64,000 nucleotides of DNA from Sarcocystis neurona (Eukaryota; Apicomplexa; Conoidasida; Eucoccidiorida; Sarcocystidae), in contig KL647307.1 of assembly GCA_000727475.1 (NCBI GenBank), positions 1,084,701-1,148,700 of the forward strand, written 5' to 3'. Each line of letters begins with the position of its first letter. Positions within the stretch are counted from its first letter, which is position 1. A program made the translations under genes and the position numbers. Positions 24,760 through 36,100 of this stretch are shown here, piece after piece. The notes under the pieces were generated by a model, which ran no database searches, was not told the DNA's origin, and saw nothing but the letters and a program-made list of their open reading frames with translations.

Positions 24760-25600
24760 TATGTGTATACCTGTGTGATTATGTACATATGTACATATGT
24801 GAGTCTACGTGTGTCACTGTGGGCAGGGGAGTATATATATATATATAGATACACGCGTAGATTTGCGCATGTCGTGTGCCTGTTTTGCTTCTATATAGAT
24901 GGTGTGTGTGGCTGCGTGCGTGTATTCATTTATCCACGAGAGGGCTCAATCACGTACGTCGACGCTGATAATACGTACATACAGAAGTATATATATGAAG
25001 AGAACTTGTCTGTGATAAGAGATATACACAAACGCGTGTGTGGAGAAAACTTGTCTGTACGTGCATGCACGTATGCGGTATGTATATGAGTGCGTACAAA
25101 TACAGGGCACACGGGTATACGTACACGTTATACGTAATACAGCCTCTCCACACATATATATATGCGTATGTGTAGGTCTAAAACCCATATACATACGCTG
25201 AACTATACATATCTGTGCACGTATGCATGCATACGGGTGTGACGTATGTGCATACGCATACGGATATACATATATACAATATAATATACACATATATGCA
25301 TACATACATGCACACGTTCAAATATATGCGTGTGTATGTATGTGTGTGTCCACCTTCAGTTGTATCTTAAATATATACATGTATATAATAGATCTCTATA
25401 TATGTATATATATATATATGTACATGTATGTGCACCCATTCAGGCGTATCTTAAACACATCCACGTAGACACATATATGTATATGCACACATTAAGGGTG
25501 TATCCTAAATATGTGTACATGTATATATATATATATATACGTATGCACACGTTCAGGTGTATCTTGGATATATACATGTAGATATACATATATGTATGGG
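24760..25600. repeat. TA/CA microsatellite with a diverged minisatellite
   Basis: Dense TATA, GTAT and CATA words. From about 25,350 there are four to five diverged copies built around TTCAGGTGTATCTT (near 25,358, 25,439, 25,493 and 25,552), each followed by an ACATGTATATATAT-like tract. ORFs through it are Tyr/Ile/Met/Cys-rich and are not genes. Confidence 0.75.
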
Positions 25601-25712
25601 TTGATGGATGACAGTGGTTTAAGAAAGAAGGGCTTTCTTCTCAGTAAGTATGTGCCATACATTACCCTGCATGCGTCGTCTTGGGTGGTGCTCTGTGTGC
25701 GTGTGTACGCAG

Positions 25713-28700
25713 ACGGACGAACAGCAGCAGCGGCAGAAGTGAGAGGAGCAGCAGCTGCGCGCGTAGGAGCGGCAGAGGGGGATGGCTGCTGAGTTTTCGC
25801 GAGGCGGTCGAGGCAGCGTATGGCGGGGAGCAGCAGATACGTGACCCTCGCACACGCGAAGCAGCGATTTTGCAGGCTGCAGCGGCAGCCACAGCAGCAA
25901 ATGTGCGGGCCGTGGCCGGTGGTCACGCTGCTGCTGCGTCTCTTGCTGCCACCAATCCTGCGTCTTCCTTCTCCTCTTCCGTTTCCTCCTTCTCCTCCTT
26001 TTCCTCGTCCTGTTCTTCTGCTGCTGGTGCTGCTTCCGCTTCGTCGTACTCTTCGCCGGCTGCAGCAGCAGGCGGTTACCCGGAGAACAGCAGCAGCGCC
26101 GCCGCGCCCCTTGCAGGAGCAGCAAGAGGCGGCGGAGGAGCAGCAGCGGGAGGAGGAAACGCGTGCAGCAGCAGAGAACTCGCCAGCGCGGACAACGCGG
26201 CGAAGGACAGCAGCAGCAGCAGCTGCGGCGTAGCGGGAGGAGCTCTAGGCACGGCAGCTGCTGCAGGCCTTATGGTGAGTCGTGCTGCTGCGCGTCGCCT
26301 TTTCTTCAACGGACCGCCGTCCGGGCGGCCAGTCACGACGGCACATGCACATGCGCACCGATACAAATCTATTCCGTTTCTTTGCTGACGTGGCTGCTTC
26401 TTATCTTTATAAGGCGCTTCTTCTCCTCGACGCGAACCAGCCAGGCTTATGCGTAGCGAGGAGCCGCGTAGCCATACAACTGTTTATACACGCCAGTACA
26501 TATATATATACACACACATGTACCTAGCATACCCCATACCGAATATATATACATATGAATGTATGGATATCTAACGTACCTGCTGCCAAACACATATGTA
26601 TATATATACATATATATATATATGTCTTCCGTACCACATCTGTATATATATATATATATATATGTGTCTTCCGTACCTCTTTCTGTGTATATGCGGCTTA
26701 CATACCTAATACGTGTGTACACCGACAGATGCATATAGAGGTAACATACCTCTCTCTCTATATATATCAAAAACTTTAATACATATACATTCATATACAT
26801 GTATATGTATATATCTTTTACGTACCTGTCTCCACATATATGTATCCTACGCACCTAACACATACATACATAGTTACTTACACACACATATACATACATA
26901 CATACCTGTCTCTCTCTATGTATTATCTTAGAAGCATACTACATATATACGAATATATGTGTACACATATATATCTTACATACCTTTCCATATATCTGCA
27001 TTTTACGTACCTGGTACGTGTATACACACACATACATATATGTATATGTATTGTATGCACGTCTCTCTGTATATATGTGTCTTACGTACCTAACACATAC
27101 CCACGTACATACATGCATACATACGTGCATATCTGTATATATATACACATATATTACGTACGGGTCTCTCTACATATATGTGTCTCACACATGCATATAG
27201 ATATGCAGACATACATACATGTATATCTAACATACCTCTTCCTCTCTATATCCTCCCCATTTGGCACAAATGATTGTCTCTGACGTACCTGTCTCTATGT
27301 GTCTGCATCCTCTATCTAGCTACATACGTGTATATCTTTTATATGTATGCATGTTTACACACGTATGTCTGTGTGTGTATATGTGGTGGAGGAAACCTGG
27401 GTAGGCCAGCCGGTACATAGACATCCTGCGGACTCTAGATACGTTGGGACTCTGCTTCCTTGCTGGTTCGATAGGAAACTTCATGAATTTGCATTTGTGC
27501 ATATATACGCCTGCCTGGGGAAGCCGTATTGCCTCCAGTTTGTGTGTGTCTACTATGTAGCACACTTTCACCTCGGTTCTCGCACGCATGCGCGCGCATA
27601 CACGTGCATGCCAGCGTCCGCGTCGCTTTGCAGAGGCAAGCCGCGCCTGCTGGTCTGCCGAAGACGCCTCCTATGAAAACTCAGAGTCCCTTTCCTCCCC
27701 TTCGTGGACACGTGTCCGTCCTTGCTGCCTTCTCGTTCTCTGCAGGTGTCTACTTTTCAGGCCGAGGGGGCCTACGTGGCTGTCTAGACACGCACGTCTA
27801 CACCCAGGCCATGACACACAGACCCACGCACACATGCCCAGACACATATATATCGTTGCACGGGGTGCTCTTCCTTTTCGTCCGTCTGTGTGTGCCCTCC
27901 TCTTCTTCTCTGTCTCTGGTGCATGTCGAGCGCTGGTCGGCAGCTTGGAATATAACTTATGGCTGTGTGTGGGTTCCCTGCAGCAAACACACACATATCT
28001 GCATCTTCTTGCTGATATACGTCTGTCTTCCTTTGCGTGACACCGGCACTGCAGGACAGTTTCAGGCCGTCGCGACTCGTAGCAGCATGGCGTCGCATGA
28101 TCAAAGACGTGCAAGCCCAGTGTGGAACACACCTAAATCATGTACAAATACATGCAAATATGCTTATACATCTATATATGCATACGCGTACATCCTTATA
28201 TATATAAGGATGCACGTACGTGCGTACGCACAAGAATATATCTCCACATATGTATATATATGTAGATGTAGATATATATATATACACGTATATATAGGTC
28301 AACCTGATTCCATATATATATACACGTATGGGTACATACAAGTATGTACCTGACTATACGCGGGTATGTGTACGTTAATGTACATATATATGTGTGCACG
28401 TAGTACGCACTCACTTATATATGTGTATACATGCACACTTATAAACATGTATATATATGTGCCTCTACGTCACACGTCTGTTAAGCCTGTATGGCTGAAT
28501 CTCTATGGACTTTAAACTACAACTCCTACACATATATGTGTATATGTCTCAGTGTGTGCGTCCATACGTGTGTATATATATACACACATGTCTACGTATA
28601 TCGACGTAGGTAAGACTCGGTGAGAAGATATATGTAAACGCATGCAACACACGCATGCAGACTTGGTGGTACCGGACCCTGTGTACTCGCGCAGAAGTAG

Positions 28701-30794
28701 CCGCGCCTGAGCCAGCGTCTCTACATAGGCGTGTCTGTATGCATCGGCATCTACTTTCCAGATTTGCGTATATACGGACGCACGTTTGTCCCGTCTCTCA
28801 GTATAGCCGGGGGCACTTTCTCCTGCTATTCGTGTCGCTGCTGCGAGTTCTCTCTCTTCTGCTGTTGTGGCCATTTCCGGCTCCTGGTGCTTCAACTCTG
28901 CTCCTCTTCCCCTCCTTCTGCCCAGCCGGTCGTTTCCTCGGCGACTCCGTTTGGCTGGCGCTCCCTCTCTCGGGCTGCTGCTTTTCGTCTTTTGCTGCGC
29001 TGCTGCGGCGTCTTTCAGCCCCGCTTCCCTCTGCCGACGCTGCTGCTGCTGCTACTGCTGCTGCTTCTTCTTCGTCTCTTTGTATGGTGTCTCTCGGTCC
29101 GTTGCTGCTGTGTGTGTGCAGCACTATCGACCGAGCAAGTTAGAACTGTGTGTGGCAGACTTGGAACAGCGACTGGCCCGGCAGCGCCTCGTGGGCGATC
29201 CCCGCGACATTCTCCGCGGCGGAGGCGGCGTCGGCGGCTTCTACTATGACAAGGACGACGTCTTCATTGATGACTCCGAAACGGTGAGAGACGCGTGCCC
29301 CCGACGACCGCCCTGGGTGTCTTGACCAGAAGGCGGGGATTGCTTTGCTGCTTCTTGATCGTCCCTCTCTTCTGTTCCTGGGACGTTCCTTGGGTGTTTC
29401 TGGCGACGGCCGGGAGCTTCTTCATCTACTTCTTCTTCTTTCTCATCGTCTTCGCCTTTCCGTTTCCCCTTTCATTTTCTTTTTCTTCGTCTGCATCCTG
29501 AGAGCTAGCCCTGGCGGCGGGCACACTGTCTACTGGCACCCGGTCTGCCACGCGTCTACTGGGCTGCTGCCAGCACTGCTTGCCAGCTTCTTCGACTCTA
29601 CACTCCTGCGGCCAGGGCTGCGGTAGTACTGCTACTGCAGTCCTATGCTACTGCTGTAGTCCCGCTTCGCGCGTCTGACGACGACATAATAACTACACCA
29701 CGCTGCTTCTTTAGGACGACTACTATACGACCGTAGTATACTACTGGACTACTATAGTGCTGCTGGGCTCCTGAAGAACTCCTGTACACGACTGCCTAGT
29801 GCTACTGTACTACTCTATAGGAGTCCTCTACTAACCCAGGACGGGTGTACACTACCGCACTGCAATGCTGGAGAACTCTCGTACTCATCCTACTACTACT
29901 ACTACTACTACTACGATTACGACGGTGCTTCCGTACTACTACTACTACTACTACTACAACGGTAGTCCTGTACGACTACTGCTACTACAGGACTACTGTA
30001 GTAGTGCTGTAGTCCTACTGTATTACCAGCGTGGTATGCTACTGTAGTACTAGTAGGACTCTTGTATCACTACACACGACAGTGCTGCTATAGTACTGCA
30101 ACACTCCTGCAAGACGACTGTACTACTACTGCTACTGCTACTACTACAACAACCACTACTACTACTACAACAACAACTACTACTAGTACTACCGCTACTA
30201 CCACTACTACTACTACTACTAACACTACTACCACTACTACTACTATTACTACTACTACTACTACCACTACTAGTACTACCGCTACTAGTACTGCAGTGCT
30301 ACTGTACTAAAATCATAGTCCTGCTGTGTTCCCACAGACTGCACGCCTACTGTTGTCCTAGTAGACTCCTGTACCAATCGGAAAGACACTGCTGTTACAG
30401 GACTACTACACGCCTGCAGTACGACTGTACTACTACTATTACTACTTACTACCACTGCTACTACTACTACAATACATGCTACTATGGTAGTAGTACTAGT
30501 ATACTTTTGTAGTACAGTATCAGAGTCGCACTACACTCCTATACAATACAGCAGCAGAATTCTCGTATATTGTTCTACCCCTGCATTACTAGGGGAACTC
30601 GTGCTAAATTTTCTACGAACACCTGTGGGTAGGTAATTGAGGATCGATATCTTCCATATAGCTAAAGTCAGTGTATGTGTAGTGTACATAGGAAATGGTG
30701 GTGGTGGACTCCCTTACGCCACTATGTATATACATATATATATACATATACACAGACATGTATGCAGCGATTCGTACGTATACATATGAGAATG

Positions 30795-30832
<38 letters not shown>

Positions 30833-30963
30833 TGTATATACACATATGTGTACAAGGTTTCGTACATATAGATGCAAAGAATGTCTCTCTCTATGTATAT
30901 ATATATATGTATATATACAGATATGTAAACGAGGATTCGTACGCATACGCACATACAAGAATG

Positions 30964-31006
<43 letters not shown>

Positions 31007-32882
31007 GCACATGTATATATGTATATGTATATGTATATATATATATCTATGTGTATGTATATGTATATGTATATATATATATATGTATATATATGTGTAT
31101 ATATATGTATATATATGTATATATAGACATATATGCAAGGATTCGTACGTGTTCATATAAGAATGTCTCTCCCTCCTCTCTCTCTCCCCCTATATACATA
31201 TATATGTATATAAATATAAATNNNNNNNNNNNNNNNNNNNNNNNNNNNNNNNNNNNNNNNNNNNNNNNNNNNNNNNNNNNNNNNNNNNNNNNNNNNNNNN
31301 NNNNNNNNNNNNNNNNNNNNNNNNNNNNNNNNNNNNNNNNNNNNNNNNNNNNNNNNNNNNNNNNNNNNNNNNNNNNNNNNNNNNNNNNNNNNNNNNNNNN
31401 NNNNNNNNNNNNNNNNNNNNNNNNNNNNNNNNNNNNNNNNNNNNNNNNNNNNNNNNNNNNNNNNNNNNNNNNNNNNNNNNNNNNNNNNNNNNNNNNNNNN
31501 NNNNNNNNNNNNNNNNNNNNNNNNNNNNNNNNNNNNNNNNNNNNNNNNNNNNNNNNNNNNNNNNNNNNNNNNNNNNNNNNNNNNNNNNNNNNNNNNNNNN
31601 NNNNNNNNNNNNNNNNNNNNNNNNNNNNNNNNNNNNNNNNNNNNNNNNNNNNNNNNNNNNNNNNNNNNNNNNNNNNNNNNNNNNNNNNNNNNNNNNNNNN
31701 NNNNNNNNNNNNNNNNNNNNNNNNNNNNNNNNNNNNNNNNNNNNNNNNNNNNNNNNNNNNNNNNNNNNNNNNNNNNNNNNNNNNNNNNNNNNNNNNNNNN
31801 NNNNNNNNNNNNNNNNNNNNNNNNNNNNNNNNNNNNNNNNNNNNNNNNNNNNNNNNNNNNNNNNNNNNNNNNNNNNNNNNNNNNNNNNNNNNNNNNNNNN
31901 NNNNNNNNNNNNNNNNNNNNNNNNNNNNNNNNNNNNNNNNNNNNNNNNNNNNNNNNNNNNNNNNNNNNNNNNNNNNNNNNNNNNNNNNNNNNNNNNNNNN
32001 NNNNNNNNNNNNNNNNNNNNNNNNNNNNNNNNNNNNNNNNNNNNNNNNNNNNNNNNNNNNNNCCCTAATATACATATATATATGTATATAAATATAAATA
32101 TATAAATATATATATATGTATACACAAACATGTACGCAAGGATTCGTACGTATACATATGAGAATGTCTCTCTCTCTATATATGAATTCGTACGTGTGTG
32201 TCTACGTATTTATATGTGAGTGTGATCAGTGAAGTAGGGGGGGAGGAGTGAGCAGAGCCATGGGGAGAAGTGAACACCGCAGAAGCATTTGATCTGCTGC
32301 AGGTCGCGTCCTTGCTCTAGACACGTGCTGCTTCCCACACTTTTTTCTCTGCGTCTGTACTGAAGAGGCATCGCGTCTACACCCGCGCGCATGTGGTGGC
32401 TCTACTCCGACTCCGTCTTCCCGTCTGCTTCTCCTCCACGTAGCTGCTGCCATCTGCGCGCACGTGGCAGGACTCCGCGGCAGAAGGATACCGCCGTGTG
32501 GCAGCGGAGAGGCGTGGCTGCGGACGGGTCCCCCTGCGTTTCGTTCGAGAATTTGTGTCCCGAGCCAGCGTGCGCCTGTGGCTCGCGCGGCGTCGTCGTG
32601 CGCGACTGGTGGGCTGCTGCCGTCTGGCGCCTGCGCGTCTGTGTGTTCCCCTCCTTGCTGCTGCAGATGAAGGAGCTCGGCATTTCGTTAGACTTTGACG
32701 AGGAGCAGCAGGCCCCCACAGAGAGGAGCAGCCAACAGGGCGGGGCCGCAGCAGCGACGCAGCAGCAGCTCGGCGAAGAAGAAAAAGAAGAAGACGACGA
32801 AGATGAGCCGTACGACATCGAGCACTTCTTCGTCTGCTGCGCCTCCTCGAGCGACGAGGCCGTCACCCACGACTCCTCGTAA
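25713..32882 (+). CDS. HUN/HRD (HPC2-ubinuclein) domain protein, likely HIRA histone-chaperone subunit; partial gene model
   Basis: Three plus-strand exons join in phase 0: 25713-26274 (start uncertain, donor ATG|GTGAGT), 29122-29283 (acceptor GTGCAG, donor ACG|GTGAGA) and 32667-32882 (acceptor CTGCAG, stop TAA). Exon 2 ends in [14 protein letters not shown] and exon 3 contains an acidic stretch, then [18 protein letters not shown]. Together they recreate the order seen in HPC2/ubinuclein proteins: an FIDD(S/A)E core, then a GFFV-like block. That family partners HIRA to deposit histone H3.3 in the nucleus. Here the two halves of the motif are split by a 3.4-kb intron and separated in the protein by about 50 Gln/Ala/Glu-rich residues. 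Exon 1 is Ala/Ser-rich with one non-repetitive helix-like part ([18 protein letters not shown]) and no ATG, so at least one upstream exon is missing. Exon 1 membership rests only on phase and spacing. Confidence 0.6.
26480..27310. repeat. Diverged minisatellite around CTTACGTACCTGTCTCTC
   Basis: About ten irregularly spaced copies of an (T)TACGTACCT word, often followed by GTCTCTCTATATATGTG or by AACACATAC, within TA/CA microsatellite. It lies in the intron between 26,274 and 29,122 of the HUN-domain gene model. Confidence 0.7.
28140..28480. repeat. TA/CATA microsatellite block
   Basis: Alternating TATA, CGTA and TGTA words with several short inverted TA tracts (for example around 28,250-28,330). 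It sits in the same intron as the preceding minisatellite. No coding potential beyond Tyr/Ile/His-rich artefact ORFs. Confidence 0.7.
29620..30560. repeat. CTA/TAG triplet-rich island
   Basis: About 0.9 kb dominated by CTACTACT and AGTAGT words (longest pure runs near 29,890-29,960 and 30,120-30,280). It is compositionally distinct from the CAG/CTG tracts elsewhere, and in one register each strand is full of TAG or TAC. It lies inside the last intron of the HUN-domain gene. Confidence 0.85.
30720..32190. repeat. TA/CT minisatellite interrupted by an assembly gap
   Basis: Copies of a unit built on GATTCGTACGTATACATATG, then AGAATGTCTCTCTCTC and TATATATA, occur near 30,770, 30,866 (diverged), 30,931 and 31,139 before the gap, and near 32,140 after it. 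Unit length is irregular, roughly 65-200 bases, because the TA and CT tracts vary. Confidence 0.85.
31222..32062. other. Assembly gap of 841 N
   Basis: Unsequenced run of N inside the TA/CT minisatellite. The sequences on its two sides are nearly identical, so the true size is doubtful. It falls within the last intron of the HUN-domain gene. Confidence 0.99.
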
Positions 32883-33170
32883 GAAGAAAGCCTTCCTGTC
32901 CCCGTGCCAACTTGCTGCATGCGCCCCTTCCGTGGAATAGACACCTCTCTAGATATACACGTGCACACACATGTGTATATACATGGACACATGTCGATAT
33001 CTGTGTGTGTTTGTGTGTGTCTGCATGCGTGTGTGACGCGCAGCCGCGAACTGGTTGACGTCGATGTACTGGTGGATACGTCCATACACAAGCATACGTG
33101 TAGAGCTGTGTGAACAGCCGTCGAAGATATATATCTGCACGCAGCAGAGTCTGTAGCTGCGACCTTGCAG

Positions 33171-36100
33171 TCTCCGCAACGAGGGGTCCTCGGCCCCACC
33201 ACCGAAGCACTGCATACCCCCAGCGCTTCGCTCCTATCTCCTGCGCACCTCCGGCTCCCACAATATTACTCCTTACACTTGCCAAGAGTAAATGTGTATA
33301 TATACACCTGTTCGCGTGCTGGTGTCTAGACCTGCTCTCTTCAACACCTGCTTTCTTGCCAACGTGTGCAGGTTTTTGCATGCGTCTTTTTGCTCTCTGT
33401 GTTTCTGTCTGTCTCCACGTAGCATGGGAGGAGACCCACCCGTTTCCCCCCGAACTTCCACATCCACGCGTGCCTCTCTTAAAGTCCCCCCCGCACTGTG
33501 CTGCTTCTCGTAGGTGTCTCTCCGTCGCCCTGTCCCTCCGTCCCCCCGTCTCGCTGTCCCCCCGTCTCGCTGCCCCCCCGTCTCGCTGCCCCCCCGTCTC
33601 GCTGTCGCCCTCGCTTTCCCGCTCTGTCTGCCTCTTTCTGTCTGGTGCTTCTCCTGTAGAACTGCCACGTCTACTTACTACAGAGACTTGCTTATCGGCC
33701 TGCAGCAGCTGCAGAAGATACGCATCCGTACTTCCTACGGGGATGCGCCTCGGTGCATCTGCTTGGATATACACATTTGTCTGTATGGGAAGAATGGTGT
33801 ACGACGTCTTCTGTCTAGCCAGTTGCCCCCCTGCTTCAGGCCTGGCCTCGCTTTTGTTGCTGCTGCTATCCTCGTTCTTGCTAGCCCTCTCTTTCCTCAT
33901 ATTATTCGAACATATCGACGTCTAGATAGAACTTAATGAGTTCCCTTCTGCATGCGTGGGGGACTGGTGCATTGCACGGATCTCTTCGTAGTCCGTCTCG
34001 TATATACATACGCTCTCTCTATGTATTTACAACCATATACATACACGTGTGTATATACTACGACCCACGTACGCAGACAGAGAGACATACAGACACAGAG
34101 AAAAGTGCAACTGCTGTCCTGCTGCTGCTTCTTCGTGCTGCTGCTGCTGTGTGTGCAAGTGACTGTATCTCTTTGTCTGTGCACGAAATCATGCATATAT
34201 ATACGTGTGCCTGTTTTCTTCTCCCCTCCCGGGAGGCGTCTGGGCTCCTGCTGAAGAAAGCCCTTCCTTACTCTTGCCGTTGTAGACGAGGCCGCTCCTT
34301 ATCTTTGGACAGATGCTGGATGTTGCTGCTTGCCGCTCTGCTTTCTCGACTCCAACTGCTGCGGCTGCGTTTCTTCTGCTACACAACTTCGTCAATCTGT
34401 TTCTCTGTAACTCTGTATCACGTAGATGAGCGAATATATATATATACATATGTACATGTGTATTTACCTGTATTATATATATATATCTGTGTCTCTGGTT
34501 ATATATCCTATACATATATATATATATGCATGTACGTACGTGTCCATCCATATATATATATACACATGTATATACACATATATATATGTGTATATCTGTA
34601 TGAATGGGTCTACTGGCGCATCACACACATGCGTGTACCATCCAAAGATGTACGTATGTGTCTGCTTGTATATCTTGTATACGCGTGTACGTGTCTGTTC
34701 ATCCATCTGTATGTATATATACTGTACAGAGATGCATGTGTATATATGGTGCGTTGGCTGCGGACCCACGCAGACGTTGGGCTGCAGCGAACACATGTGT
34801 TGCAGTTGCCTCTGCTGCTGCTGCTGCTTCTTTGTGTATCCTTCCTCTTTGTCAAAGTCGATACGCTTCGCTTTTGCTCGTCGTGCAGCTGTTTGTTTAC
34901 AACGTTGTCGTTCGGGTGTAGTGGGATATCTCTGTGTGATTTTGTGAAGATCCGCTTGCGGAATACAGCCCCGGCTGCTGTTGTTGTTGCCGCCTGAGCC
35001 GCTGCATCCACTTGCTACGGCTGCTGCTGCCGCTGTTGCCTGGTGGGCCGCTGCCTCACCTGCTTCAAACGGCTGCTGCTGCTGCTGTTGGCTCTGGGCC
35101 GCTGCCCCATCTGCTTCGCACGGCTTCCACTGCATAAGTCTTCTTTTTCGACGGGTGCGCTGCTGCTGGTGACGGGGCGTGCAGCAGCGAGGCGCAGGAG
35201 ACGCCGCAACCCGCACGCCGAGGCCGAAAGCCAAATCAAGAAGTCGTTTTCAGTCCAACCGGGTGGCGAAGACTGCGTCACTGGGTAAGACTCTCCACAG
35301 CTTCTTCTTGCCCACTACATATATATATATATATATTTGTACATATATGTATATATATATATATATATGTATACATACGTGTGCCGGGGGATGATTCCGT
35401 ACCGGCATGCCGTATACCCTGCCTCATATATTCAGGTGTCCACGCATATTTGCGTATAAAGAAGTAACGATCTCCTTACATTGCTACACACATGCATATA
35501 CATGTACATTCATATCTGCCCATGCATACATGCACACACCGTCGCTTTACGTCTCTACATACGTCACCCATATATACTCTCTTGTATACTTGGTAAATGC
35601 TGGTATTACTGTGGACTCACCCCTGCGTCTATACACGTAAACATACATATACGTATGTGTATGTATGTATCTGTATGTATACGTATGTATTCATATGTAC
35701 GTATCTGTATGTGTATGTATGTAAATGCGTTTACATGCATGTGTATGTATGTATATGTACGTATATGTACGAATATGTGTATGTAAGCTTATATATATGT
35801 GTACGTATATGTGTGTCTTTGTGTATATATATATGTATGTATGTGTGACAATATGTATATATAGGTATGTATGTATGTATGTATATATATGTATGTACGT
35901 ATATGTATGCATACATATATATGCTTCATGGTGTGAACAGTCGCGGTGATGCACGTGCTGAGACCCGGCGCCTGAGCTCCGCAGACGACGGAGAGTTTGC
36001 GGAGGTGCCCGGGGGGGCTGCTGTTGCTCAGGCTCTGTTCTCTGTGTTTCTGGCTTCAGTCTCACTTCCTCCTCGAAAATACGCGTACACGTACAGATAC

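Noticed and set aside
30675..32131. ORFs of 160-420 codons full of Tyr, Ile, Met and His, some crossing the N run
   Set aside because: They are translations of TA/CA/GT microsatellite and of unsequenced bases, not genes. The same applies at 60,152-61,311, 24,751-25,600, 26,447-27,283 and 35,400-36,600.
34473..35281. Minus-strand ORFs 35281-35015 and 35011-34610 as a separate gene
   Set aside because: Their composition is plausible, but the plus strand has a GTAAGA donor at 35285 whose phase matches the exon at 35941. Kept only as an alternative; strand-specific RNA would settle it.
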